This document shows positions 1-9,185 of a DNA stretch of 38,554 nucleotides, piece after piece; position 1 is the stretch's first letter, and every line of letters begins with the position of its first letter. The DNA is taken from NCBI GenBank assembly GCA_964486145.1, contig CAZAMT010000008.1:1-38554 (forward strand), given 5' to 3'. The stretch is from CAZAMT01 sp964486145. Its GTDB lineage: Bacteria; Bacteroidota; Bacteroidia; Bacteroidales; JAAAOM01. The position numbers were made by a program, and so were the translations under genes. The notes under the pieces are model-generated. The model did no database searches, was not told the DNA's origin, and saw only the letters and a list, made by a program, of their open reading frames with translations.

Positions 1-1258
1 TGAATATTTTTATCCGAAAGGTGATGCCACGTTAAATATGCCAACAATGCGAACTGTAAATAGAGGATGTTTTTAAACTGAACTCATAAATGTTATTAAC
101 TCCACCCGACATTTCACTGCCAATGCAGATAGCATAATGGCCTCTGAAATCGCAGTTTCGCACAACAACATATTCAGCAGGTCCGCCAATTTTTCCTTCA
201 TTTATGTAATACGATTCTATTCCAGCCAGCTTTGTGCCTGTGATGTCAGCTCCTTCTCTTCCTTCTTTATCCCCGACCGGCTTTAATGGCCACGTTATCA
301 TTAGCATAATGAAATTTTACATCCTCAATTAAGATGTATCGTGATGATTCCGGGTCGATACCATCGTTATTGTCTACCAGGGCTTCAAATTCAATGCCTC
401 TAAAAGTCATGTTTTCAGAGAAAAGCGGATGCACCGTCCAGAATGGGGAGTTCACCAGTTTTACATCTTCCACCAACACTCTTTTACAAAGGAAAAACTG
501 CATAATGGATGGACGCAGATATTCAGTATCAAATCTACGCTCTGGAATGGGGATGCCGGCATAATTAATTTCTTTTGCACGAATGTAGGAAGCACTGCTA
601 TCATTCTGGCCACCGCGGGCCGGTTTCCCTGAACTTCCCACTCACGCCATTTTTTGCCGTCACCATTTATTACCGGCAACGGACCCTCCCCCTCAGTAGC
701 GCTTATGGAGATATTTTCCAGATTAAACCCTCTGATAAGGGGGCTATGCGTGAATAGTGTAGTGCCTCCATAAAGGCTCAAAACTCCCTTTCCACCAGGC
801 CGGTAAGCGGGAGGATCGAATTCAAACTGTATGAGCAGCGAACGGTCAAACTTAATTCCAATGTTGCTTTTTAACATAATGGGTTCTTTAATTCGATAGG
901 TTAGTACCGTTTTTTCCTCATCTTCTGTTTCGGGATATGGAAAAACAAGGGTTCCGCCACCGGCAGCGGCAAGCGAATCAATGGCCCGGTTAATATCTGC
1001 CTGAAAACCATATGTGCCTGCAGTGTCGGGTTCCTGCCCCGAAAATGCAATCAGATCAATGCTGCCATCAGGTTTCTCGGATGGGTTGATGCTATTGAGG
1101 ACTTCATTAATGACCTCATCCATTTTTTCTGATATTTTGAAATTAGTTTCTTCGGTGGGGGTGCAGCTAAAAAACGCTAATGTGAATAATATGTTGCATA
1201 AACTTCGGATACTTTTTACTACCATGTTAATGATTTTTTCATTTCTGAATAATGCCAT
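1..1258 (-). pseudogene. GH28 polygalacturonase-like lipoprotein, frameshifted, 3' end off the window
   Basis: Three overlapping minus-strand frames together give one glycoside hydrolase family 28 (pectin-type right-handed beta-helix) protein. The first frame (1258 to about 610) has a lipoprotein signal ending LAFFSC and the GH28 N-terminal region. Reading then moves to a second frame (about 610-272) with the family core RPSIMQFFLCKRVLVEDV, NSPFWTVHP and NNDGIDPES. It returns to the first frame at the CCCC run 271-274, where dropping one base restores AGRDKEG, and continues to GHYAICIGSEMSGGV before a stop at 32-34. The shifts fit one lost base near 590-620 and one gained base at 271-274. The usual GDD motif reads AND here, so one catalytic-site Asp is Asn. 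Translation may start at 1225 (MVVKSIRS) rather than 1258. Decay is the simplest reading; assembly errors in the G/C-rich runs are possible for two of the three breaks. Confidence 0.72.
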
Positions 1259-1327
1259 AAAGCTGTCCCTCTCAATTTTTTAGGTTCATGAAATAAAAGG
1301 ATGCTAGTCTATTAGACAGATCCGGTT

Positions 1328-1366
1328 TAAAAAAATGCCAGTGCTCCTGCAGGAACACTGGCATTT
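1328..1366 (-). terminator. Rho-independent terminator of the amylase operon
   Basis: An 11-bp perfect inverted repeat (1333-1343 with 1356-1366) surrounds the self-complementary segment TCCTGCAGGA. On the minus strand the stem is followed by seven T (complement of the A run 1329-1335). It lies 22 bp past the stop of the T9SS amylase gene and separates it from the GH28 gene. Confidence 0.85.
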
Positions 1367-1387
1367 GCCATAAAATATAACTATTGG

Positions 1388-4189
1388 TTACCGTTTTAAC
1401 ACCTTTTTATAACGAGTGGGGTGATTATCGTCTGCAGGTATTATCTGGAGCATATAAGTTCCTGCGGGCAAGGTTTTTAGGTCGAATGTCTGATTGCCCG
1501 ATGCGGACATTTCATACACCATTACATTTCTGCCTGAAATATCAAATATATTTACACGGTTGATTTTTTGTGGGCTTTCCACCGTAACGTGGTTTTCAAC
1601 TGGGTTTGGGAATACTTTCACATCGTACGCGTTGCGATTAAAAGGAGTTTTGAGCGGGAGCTCAGGAATGCTCACATTTTTAGTAGTGAATATACGGTAT
1701 TCGCCTGGTTCCATTTCAAAAGTCATGTTCAGATCGGTCACATTGATGGAGTCGCCTCCAAAATAGGAATACCACCAGCCGGTCTGGCTGAAATTGCCTG
1801 AAACATCTGCGCTTTTCACGTCAAAGTTCCCTATTATACGGATATTCATATCCTGGTGATCGATAGCAATATGCTTGGCAGCACCCGAGGCATCAATGGA
1901 AAAATCGCCGTTATTAATAATTTCGCTATGTTCCAGGCGGAAATCAATCAGGTCACCAAAGGCCTCGCGAAGTCTGTTATTGCTTCGGTAGTATACCCAA
2001 CGAATGGGTTTGTTCCCCACACGTCCGTTGTAATCAATGGATACATCGTAGCCCATTTCGCCAAACTGCCAGATCATTTTCGGGCCCGGAACCGGGAAGA
2101 AAAATGCGGCGGCCTGTTCCACTCTCCGCATGGCGGTAATCTTGTCCTGTATGGAATAATCTCCTGATTCATTTCCATAGGTGAGATTTTTGTACATCAG
2201 GCGTTCTTCATCATGACTTTCCATGTAGCCCACCAGGTAAGGGTTATTCCAGCCCCGTGCTTCGTGGGAAATGCCACTGAAATTCCACGCGCAGGGCCCG
2301 GAAGCGAACCCCATAGTGGCTTGATTATAAGGACAATTCATATTTCCCCATATGAGCATGCCATAATCAGAAAGTTCAATTTCCTCATCGTTGGCAGCAA
2401 AATGTTCCAGGATAACATAAGCATCAGGGTCTACCTCCCAAATTTCATCGGACATGCGCTTTAAAATAGCAATACGTGCAGCATCATATGCAGAGCCATC
2501 GCCCAGGGTGTTGGTAAATCCCTTTGTAAAATCAAAGCGGTAGCCATCAATGTTGTATTCTGTGAGCCAGTATGCATTTACACGATCCACAAAATCTTTG
2601 GTAGCCTGGCTTTCATGATCAAAATCGTATCCCCATGAGAAGGCCGTGTTGGGCGAAGTAACATTATACCAGGGATTTTCTTCGGTTACTTGTCCCCAGT
2701 CGCCTGCCTGAGGATCAAAATATAGCTGTACCAGGGGCGACTGGCTATAGGAGTGATTCAGCACCATATCCATGATTACAGCGATGCCACGCCCATGACA
2801 GGAATCAATAAAAGCCTTCAAATCCTCTTTGGGTCCGTAATATTTATCGGGGGCAAAATAATACGATGGATTATATCCCCAGCTCTCATTGCCTTCAAAT
2901 TCGTTAAAGGGCATGAGTTCAATAGCATTTACACCTAATTCCGTAAAATAGTGAAGTGTATCAGTAAGGGTTTCCCAGTCATGAGCTGCAATAAAGTCGC
3001 GCAGCAACAATTCATAAATGATCAGATTTTCCGGTTCTGGCGGGATGAAGTCAGTATTTTGCCATTGATAATGGGCTTGTCCGGGTTCAAAAACTGAAAC
3101 AATGCCTGTGGTTTTTCCTTCAGGGTAAGGTATCAGGTTTGGGTAAGTGCTTTCTTCTATGTATTTATCATTGGAAGGATCAAGCACTTTGTCTGCATAG
3201 GGATCACCAATGCGGATTTCTCCGTCAACCAGGTACTGGTAGGTATATTCTTTGCCTGAAGTGAGATTATCTATCTGTATCCAGAAATAATCGCCGTCTT
3301 TTTCCAACTGCCATGAATCATCCGGTGTATAGTTATTAAGGCTGGAAAGAAGGTAGACAAAATCTTTGCCCGGGGCGTAAAGCGAAAGTATTACAGAAGT
3401 TTGGTCAAGGTAATTAATGCCGGCTTTTGTACCGGCAGGCATAGGTTCGCTTTCCGGTGTGGCATGCACCAGAAACCAGGCGGTATCAGAAATACTCTCT
3501 TCTGCGTTTGAAGCTACCGCTACTATCTCATGTGTACCTGCCGGTTGCGCTGCCAGTGAATGCTCCAGAAGATTTCCTGAAACCGTTTTTATCAGTGAAT
3601 TATCCAGGTATAACTTTATTTCATCATTTCCTGTGGCTACAATCTCCACTGCAATGGAAGTGTTGGGAAGTATAATAGAAAAATTATTTGACGGTTTATT
3701 AAACGAAACATTCAGCCCTTCCTGGAATACATCCACGAAAATATCACCACCATTTGCATTACGGCCTGTTTTGCTTCCGTCGCTGTTTCGAAAAACAAAG
3801 GCAAGCTGTTCAATCGTTTCTCCTTCAGCCACATTGTAAAATTCACGTAAAGTGGGTGTAAGGGAGAGTTTGTATGTGTTGGGTTCAATACGTGTGAGTT
3901 TCAACCGGGTCGTATTTTCGTTCCATTCTGCCTGCACGTATTTCCAGTCGCTGCCTGAGGTGCTTTTATTGGTAATTACACCGGTATGGGCGTATATATC
4001 ACCTGTAAAATCCATAAGCCCTTTGTTCCCCTGGTCAGCATGAAATGTGAGGGTAACAGCATCGTTTTCAATTGGAAGTGCCGGGGCAGTGGTTATTACC
4101 TGTGCCTTCCCATCCAGAGATACCGAAAGAAAAAGCAGGCTTAGTAAAACTATTCTTATATCAATTTTCATAAACAATTTTTTATTCAT
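1388..4189 (-). CDS. Secreted GH13 alpha-amylase with T9SS sorting domain
   Basis: This 933-residue extracellular alpha-glucan hydrolase has a signal peptide (about 1-30, ending GKAQ), two N-terminal beta-sandwich-like domains (about 31-245) and a CBM48-like E-set domain (about 255-350). The GH13 barrel follows (about 375-760). Its conserved regions are all present: DMVLNH (474-479), YRFDF with nucleophile D553, ILEHF with acid/base E595, and ESHDEER with D660. A beta-rich segment leads to a type A T9SS C-terminal domain from about 856 (VFPNPVEN, then ISGR and LPAGTYMLQI). The sorting domain predicts export through the outer membrane by the type IX system, so it should cut polymer at or outside the cell surface. 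The start overlaps the end of the upstream SusA-like gene by 8 bp, so the two are probably translationally coupled. GH13 assignment is secure; the exact subfamily is not. Confidence 0.93.
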   Translation of the reverse strand: MNKKLFMKIDIRIVLLSLLFLSVSLDGKAQVITTAPALPIENDAVTLTFHADQGNKGLMDFTGDIYAHTGVITNKSTSGSDWKYVQAEWNENTTRLKLTRIEPNTYKLSLTPTLREFYNVAEGETIEQLAFVFRNSDGSKTGRNANGGDIFVDVFQEGLNVSFNKPSNNFSIILPNTSIAVEIVATGNDEIKLYLDNSLIKTVSGNLLEHSLAAQPAGTHEIVAVASNAEESISDTAWFLVHATPESEPMPAGTKAGINYLDQTSVILSLYAPGKDFVYLLSSLNNYTPDDSWQLEKDGDYFWIQIDNLTSGKEYTYQYLVDGEIRIGDPYADKVLDPSNDKYIEESTYPNLIPYPEGKTTGIVSVFEPGQAHYQWQNTDFIPPEPENLIIYELLLRDFIAAHDWETLTDTLHYFTELGVNAIELMPFNEFEGNESWGYNPSYYFAPDKYYGPKEDLKAFIDSCHGRGIAVIMDMVLNHSYSQSPLVQLYFDPQAGDWGQVTEENPWYNVTSPNTAFSWGYDFDHESQATKDFVDRVNAYWLTEYNIDGYRFDFTKGFTNTLGDGSAYDAARIAILKRMSDEIWEVDPDAYVILEHFAANDEEIELSDYGMLIWGNMNCPYNQATMGFASGPCAWNFSGISHEARGWNNPYLVGYMESHDEERLMYKNLTYGNESGDYSIQDKITAMRRVEQAAAFFFPVPGPKMIWQFGEMGYDVSIDYNGRVGNKPIRWVYYRSNNRLREAFGDLIDFRLEHSEIINNGDFSIDASGAAKHIAIDHQDMNIRIIGNFDVKSADVSGNFSQTGWWYSYFGGDSINVTDLNMTFEMEPGEYRIFTTKNVSIPELPLKTPFNRNAYDVKVFPNPVENHVTVESPQKINRVNIFDISGRNVMVYEMSASGNQTFDLKTLPAGTYMLQIIPADDNHPTRYKKVLKR

Positions 4190-6032
4190 TTAATTCCAGA
4201 ATTAAGGGCGTTCGTGCTGGTATTACCAGTTCATCTTTAAGGTTGTAGGTTTTGCCGGTAATCACATCCCTGCCTGAGGTTTCTGCAGGAAAAATTTCCC
4301 TGAAAGGTTCAAGCGACAACGGCACATCTTCTATACTTTTATTCAGCACAATCATCACCTTTTCTGTGCTGTTAAACCTGAAATAGGTATAAACGCCATT
4401 TTCAGGTACAAAATGCAATAATTTGCCATTGTGAATTGCAGGATTATTTTTTCTCCAGTTTAAAAGGGTGGAAATGTAGTTCATGATATCTTCCTGATCC
4501 TCATTTAAGCCTTCTCCGGTAAAGGCATTAACTTCATCTCCGGGCCAACCTCCGGGAAAATCCTTACGGATGTCTCCATGTTCATTGGCACTGGAGTGGG
4601 TGAGGAGCATCTCACTTCCGTAAAAAATCTGCGGAATTCCTCTTGTGGTTAGGATGTATGCCAGGCCAATTTTATATAATTCCAGGTCTGCACCAACCTG
4701 CATATAAAAGCGTGCCATGTCATGGTTATCAGGAAATACCACTAAATTATAAGGGTTAGGGTACAAAAAATCGTTGGCTACCATACGGTAAAGGGTAATC
4801 CAGCCTGTTCCCCAGTCTTCCGGTTCATTCAGGGCCTTGCTTAAAGCACTTTGCAATGGGAAATCCATCACGCTGGGCATATGAGGTTCATAGCCATCGG
4901 GATTGATTTGTCCGGCCTGCCAGTAGGAGGTGATGGCGGGGTTTTCACTCCATTCTTCGCCCACAATGTTAAAGTACGGGTACTCATATAAAACCCTTCT
5001 GTTCCATTCCGCCATCATATATTTATCAGGATAAGGATAGGTATCCATGCGTATGCCTGCCAGCCCCAGGTATTCAATCCACCATATACTGTTTTGTATG
5101 AGATAATTGGCAAGGTAAGGATTTTGCTGATTCAGATCAGGCATCTCAGGCACAAACCATCCTTCTATCATTCTTTCAGTGTCATATGCACTGGCGTGCG
5201 GATCCTGATTTACTGTTCTACGGTGGTTTGTAATGAAAAAATCAGGATAGTGATTGATCCAGTCATCGGACGGTAAATCATCCATCCACCAATGGCCGGT
5301 GCCGCAGTGGTTAAATATCATGTCCATGATAATTTTTAAGCCTTTTTCTCTCGCTTCTTTTGCCAGTGCACGGTATTCTTCGTTGCTGCCATACCGCCGG
5401 TCAACCTGGTAAAAATCTGTAGTGGCATAACCATGATAGGAAGCTTCAGGCTGATCATTTTCCAGCAAAGGATTTAACCAGATGGCTGTATAGCCCATAT
5501 CAGCAATATAATCCAGGTGGTTTCGTATACCCTTTATGTCACCACCGTGCCGGCCATAGGGATCCTCACGATTTAGTTTATCTGCCATGTCAGGATGACT
5601 GTCATTTGTGGGGTCTCCATTTGCAAAACGGTCGGGCATAATCAGATACATAACATCGGAATTGTTGAATCCTGGTAAATCAGGGCCAAACTCCCTTTCA
5701 TAAAGCTGATAATTAATGCTGGATGTGACTTTTCCATCTTTCTTCAGAATAATTTCAAATTTCCCCGGGGGAGTATTCCTGCTCAGGAGAAGGTCTACAA
5801 AGAGATAGTTGGGATTACCTAAAGTAGTTGCTGCTTTGAGCGAAATGTTTTTGTTGTTTATGTGCACACTGTTTTCAGCTACCTTTTCGCCATAGATCAT
5901 GAGCTGAAGATTGGGATTTTGCATGCCTGCCCACCAAAAGGATGGTTCAACTCTTTCAATTTGTGCCAGCAGTGATTGTGCCAGTAGAAAAAATGATAAG
6001 TATATTATGATTTTATAATTGATATATTTCAT
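4182..6032 (-). CDS. GH13 neopullulanase / cyclomaltodextrinase-like amylase (SusA-like)
   Basis: This 616-residue enzyme is expected to hydrolyse imported malto-oligosaccharides in the periplasm. It has a signal peptide (1-23, LLAQSLLAQ), an N-terminal E-set domain (about 26-115), the GH13 barrel (about 120-530) and a C-terminal beta domain (about 535-612). Catalytic regions are intact: DMIFNH (237-242), GIRMD with nucleophile D330, IVGEEW with E359, and FPDNHD with D438. The opening MYLIMPDRFANGDP and GGDIKGI are typical of the SusA / cyclomaltodextrinase group. No lipobox or T9SS domain is visible, which fits a soluble periplasmic location. It is the first gene of a two-gene unit with the T9SS amylase and lies 425 bp downstream of susE, so it may have its own promoter or be read through from susC. 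Confidence 0.93.
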   Translation of the reverse strand: MKYINYKIIIYLSFFLLAQSLLAQIERVEPSFWWAGMQNPNLQLMIYGEKVAENSVHINNKNISLKAATTLGNPNYLFVDLLLSRNTPPGKFEIILKKDGKVTSSINYQLYEREFGPDLPGFNNSDVMYLIMPDRFANGDPTNDSHPDMADKLNREDPYGRHGGDIKGIRNHLDYIADMGYTAIWLNPLLENDQPEASYHGYATTDFYQVDRRYGSNEEYRALAKEAREKGLKIIMDMIFNHCGTGHWWMDDLPSDDWINHYPDFFITNHRRTVNQDPHASAYDTERMIEGWFVPEMPDLNQQNPYLANYLIQNSIWWIEYLGLAGIRMDTYPYPDKYMMAEWNRRVLYEYPYFNIVGEEWSENPAITSYWQAGQINPDGYEPHMPSVMDFPLQSALSKALNEPEDWGTGWITLYRMVANDFLYPNPYNLVVFPDNHDMARFYMQVGADLELYKIGLAYILTTRGIPQIFYGSEMLLTHSSANEHGDIRKDFPGGWPGDEVNAFTGEGLNEDQEDIMNYISTLLNWRKNNPAIHNGKLLHFVPENGVYTYFRFNSTEKVMIVLNKSIEDVPLSLEPFREIFPAETSGRDVITGKTYNLKDELVIPARTPLILELNE

Positions 6033-6457
6033 TGTGGTATCATTAAAGTTGATAACTGGACGTTTAAACTGTTCAAAAGATTAATGTTTTAAATATTAAT
6101 CAATTACAAGGCTGTTATTCAGTTGTTACGTGAACCACATAAAGTTATTATTTACCTTTTAATTAAGCTTAAGAATTAGTTACTGAGTATAAATATTTTT
6201 AGCAAACTGTTTTATAATAGACCACGAATTCACGAATGAAAAGCCTATTGATTTTTAAGATAGAATCCATTTTATAATTGATCTTAGATGTTTTTATTGT
6301 TCAGTAGAAAAGTGTGATTTTAAATTTGTGAATTCGTGGTTAATGTATTTGTTTTAAGCCAGTAATCAATTTATTTTACATATTCACATTATTATAATTA
6401 GTAGAAATGTGTCTCTGCTTATTGCAGAAAGCACATTTCAACCTTTTTACACCTAAA
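6033..6457. other. AT-rich intergenic spacer between susE-like gene and SusA-like gene
   Basis: No coding region was found in this 425-bp spacer. It contains the large inverted repeat listed at 6221-6340. I saw no G/C-rich hairpin with a T-run after the susE stop and no convincing TTTG / TAnnTTTG promoter in front of the SusA-like gene. Confidence 0.6.
6221..6340. repeat. 120-bp element with 16-bp terminal inverted repeats (MITE-like)
   Basis: ACCACGAATTCACGAA at 6221-6236 is the reverse complement of TTTGTGAATTCGTGGT at 6325-6340 except for one base. About 88 bp of AT-rich sequence without an ORF lies between the arms. This could be a small non-autonomous mobile element or a long-stem transcript structure. 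No clear target-site duplication is visible on either side. Confidence 0.55.
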
Positions 6458-7513
6458 CTAATTTTTTATAAGCTGGTACGTATATTCTGGCGGGTTAAAA
6501 TCCAGAATAATGGTGTAGTTTCCGGCTTCCGGAACAGAAATGTTATTATCATTCTCTGTATCCAGTACATTGTCGCCATCCACGTCACCATAGTTAAGTG
6601 TCCAGTCATCATTGGCACGGAATTTAATTTCACCAGCCGTTAAATCCAGTGTTACTTTCAACACATCTTCAGTCTCATCGTAAACAAAATCAGTATCGCT
6701 ATCCCATCCGGTTGGTGTGGCGGAGCCAATAACGCCCCATTCAGCCTTATTGGCTTCCCAGGTCATATCTGCCATGTCAATTTTAAGCAGCCAGAAGCCT
6801 GGTTCTGATACGGTCATGTTATTTTCATCATCCGCGATGAGCATGCCTGGATTGGCCGGGTCATCGCCCAAATCACCATCCCATGAAGCAGAGTCAGGTA
6901 ATATTTTGAATCCCTGATCAACGGCTGGAAGGTAAAGATAGCGCTCATATTGCTGCCCTGGTAGGTCCTTATACATTCTTTGTGCCTGTTTATTATCCCA
7001 GCCTATATGCTGACCAACTACAAAATAGTTTCGCTTTTCTTTCTTAAAAGGAGTTACTGTGAGAGGCATTGTTTCAGAATAAAGGGTGTCAAGTGTTTCA
7101 TGCAACTCAGCTTTAATCCTTATTTCAAGGTCAGCAGCTTCATTGGCTGGCATTCCCATGTTCAGCAGTGCCTGGTTAATGGTATTTCCGGTATAGGAAA
7201 CACTCGTTTTTCCGGTAGTACCAAAGCTTCCTGGATTGCTGAAATTATTACTTGCATTATCAAACTGAATGGTATAGATAACGGCTGCTGGAAAACCATA
7301 ATCAGCCGCGTCCCAGTCAAAGGCAATCAATGTGTCATTTTGAGTTTCTTCCGTAATGGTAAGCTCAGATACAGAGGATGATTTTAGCACAGGAGCATCA
7401 AAATTACCTACAACAGGCTGAAAATCATTTTCTTCGCATGCTGTAAACATAATTATTGCTGCAGCAAAAAGAATGAATCCTTTGATATTTAATGTTTTCA
7501 TATTTTTTTTCAT
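6458..7513 (-). CDS. susE: SusE-like starch-binding outer-membrane lipoprotein
   Basis: A 351-residue surface lipoprotein that should bind alpha-glucan and assist the SusCD importer. The signal peptide ends FTAC, with the lipidated Cys at 26 (start at M1; M5 at 7501 is an equal candidate). The acidic EEND right after the Cys resembles the Bacteroidetes surface lipoprotein export signal. Residues about 35-155 look like the SusE N-terminal domain (APVLKSSS, then LIAFDWDAADYG). The C-terminal half carries two SusE/F-type beta domains, with YFVVGQHIGWDN around 165 and EWGVIGSATPTGWDSDTD around 255. It lies 20 bp downstream of susD in the SusCDE order. The symbol follows position and fold; sequence in this family diverges quickly. 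Confidence 0.82.
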   Translation of the reverse strand: MKKNMKTLNIKGFILFAAAIIMFTACEENDFQPVVGNFDAPVLKSSSVSELTITEETQNDTLIAFDWDAADYGFPAAVIYTIQFDNASNNFSNPGSFGTTGKTSVSYTGNTINQALLNMGMPANEAADLEIRIKAELHETLDTLYSETMPLTVTPFKKEKRNYFVVGQHIGWDNKQAQRMYKDLPGQQYERYLYLPAVDQGFKILPDSASWDGDLGDDPANPGMLIADDENNMTVSEPGFWLLKIDMADMTWEANKAEWGVIGSATPTGWDSDTDFVYDETEDVLKVTLDLTAGEIKFRANDDWTLNYGDVDGDNVLDTENDNNISVPEAGNYTIILDFNPPEYTYQLIKN

Positions 7514-7533
7514 TTTAAATAATTTTTAGATAA

Positions 7534-9129
7534 TTAGCGATATGCAGGATTTTGTTCCAGGTTAGGATTTGCTGCCACATCAGAAGCCGGTAAAGGAAAC
7601 TGATCATAACGCTCATCTGCGCCTCGTCCTTGCTGCACACCACCTTTCCACGACCACAGATAGTCCGAGCCGGTAAGCAAATTGTAGCGTACAAGGTCGG
7701 TACGTCTGTGTCCTTCCCAGTAAAGCTCACGTGCCCTTTCTTCCAGAATAAAGTCGAGTGTGAGATTGGCAGCTCCAATGTTACCGGAATTGCCGCCATA
7801 GGCCCTTTCTCGCAATTCATTTACGTATGCCAGGGCGAGACCTGCATCACCGCCACCTCCGCGCAATTGGGCTTCAGCATACATCAGGTATACATCAGCA
7901 TAGCGAAACAACGGATAATCAGTATCGGGAAACACGAGGTCTGATCCGGCAACGCCATTACGGTTTACATTTTTATATTTGGTAATGGCATAGCCATCTG
8001 TAAAAGTAAACATGTTGTCAATTTCCAAATTCTGTCCATCCGTATGAAACATGGCGCGAGAATCTGTATTTCCACTTATGTCATCAAATTGGTCAACAAA
8101 TTCAGGCGTGGTGCGGAGACCTCCCCAGCCACCGTCAATGCCAAACTCTGTAATATCCATAGACCCTCCTACAGCGGCATGAACCAGGAATGTCATTCCA
8201 CCCCAGGTCTGTGTATTTTTACCGTCAAAATTCACAGTGAAAATTAATTCAGGTGATAGGTAATTGTCAGACAGGAAGTTATATGCATATTCATCGGCCA
8301 GTTGATAAGCATTTGAATTGATGATTTTTTCACAGTAGGTTAAACATTCTGTGTAACGGGGTTCGTTGATATAAACTTCAGCGTTCAGGTATAATTTGGC
8401 AAGAAGAAACCACACAGCTCCCTGGTCGGCACGTCCGTATTCATTCAGGCCCGGTGCTACCATTTCTGCTTCAATATCTTTCAATTCACTTTCAATGTAG
8501 TTGAATAGATCAACTTTTGAAATTTGCTCCGGGAAAAAGGCACCTACACCATCTTCTTCAGTTACAAAAGGTACGCTGCCATACATATCCAGGGCATGCC
8601 AATAGCTGAGTGCGCGCATAAAACGAGCCTCGCGGCGGAACATTTGCACTTCCTCTCTGTCGGTACCTGAAATACCCCTGTTGCTTAGTTTACCGTCTCC
8701 GGCTTCCAGTATAAATACATTGGTAAGGGCTATCTGGTAGTAGATACGGTTATACATGGCCGTCACAAATTCATTTGTTGAAGACCAGTCCATTTCCTGG
8801 TAGTCGCGCAGATTACCATCATTCCAGGCGATTACTGCCTCGTCGGTAGTTAATTCCTGGGCTTTCCAAAACTGGCGAAGGTAGGTTGAGAAACCTTCAT
8901 CAATACCACTGATATCGGGTTTTCCTGCAGGCCCTTGTTGGCCACTAACGGCTAGTCCTGCATAAACTTTGGCCAATACCTGCTTGTAATCTGTTACATT
9001 TTTATACACTACTTCTGAGGTAGTTACATCCTCATCAAGAGGAACGGTATCTAGCCTGTCTGTACAGGAGGCTGTTAATACCACTAGTATGATGAACACG
9101 GAAACTGATTTTAAATATGTTGTCTTCAT
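7534..9129 (-). CDS. susD: SusD/RagB-family nutrient-binding outer-membrane lipoprotein
   Basis: A 531-residue lipoprotein that forms the lid of the SusC channel and binds the incoming glucan. The signal peptide ends LTASC with the lipidated Cys at 22, and CTDRLDTVPLDE is the usual SusD opening. The middle shows TPR-like helices (FMRALSYWHALDMYGSVPFVT, APGLNEYGRADQGAVWFLLAKLYLNAEVY). The C-terminus has FRYADVYLMYAEAQLR, LDFILEERARELYWEGHRR and the closing FPLPASDVAANPNLEQNPAYR, all family hallmarks. Length is normal. It lies 56 bp downstream of susC and 20 bp upstream of the susE-like gene, in one operon. The alpha-glucan specificity is taken from the neighbours. Confidence 0.95.
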   Translation of the reverse strand: MKTTYLKSVSVFIILVVLTASCTDRLDTVPLDEDVTTSEVVYKNVTDYKQVLAKVYAGLAVSGQQGPAGKPDISGIDEGFSTYLRQFWKAQELTTDEAVIAWNDGNLRDYQEMDWSSTNEFVTAMYNRIYYQIALTNVFILEAGDGKLSNRGISGTDREEVQMFRREARFMRALSYWHALDMYGSVPFVTEEDGVGAFFPEQISKVDLFNYIESELKDIEAEMVAPGLNEYGRADQGAVWFLLAKLYLNAEVYINEPRYTECLTYCEKIINSNAYQLADEYAYNFLSDNYLSPELIFTVNFDGKNTQTWGGMTFLVHAAVGGSMDITEFGIDGGWGGLRTTPEFVDQFDDISGNTDSRAMFHTDGQNLEIDNMFTFTDGYAITKYKNVNRNGVAGSDLVFPDTDYPLFRYADVYLMYAEAQLRGGGGDAGLALAYVNELRERAYGGNSGNIGAANLTLDFILEERARELYWEGHRRTDLVRYNLLTGSDYLWSWKGGVQQGRGADERYDQFPLPASDVAANPNLEQNPAYR

Positions 9130-9185
9130 AATGTTTTTATTTTTTTTTCAATATTTTATTCATTGTTTTTTTATTGATGATCTGA

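Noticed and set aside
3417..3839. Plus-strand open frame of 140 codons inside the T9SS amylase gene
   Set aside because: Fully contained in the confident minus-strand GH13 gene and without recognisable motifs.
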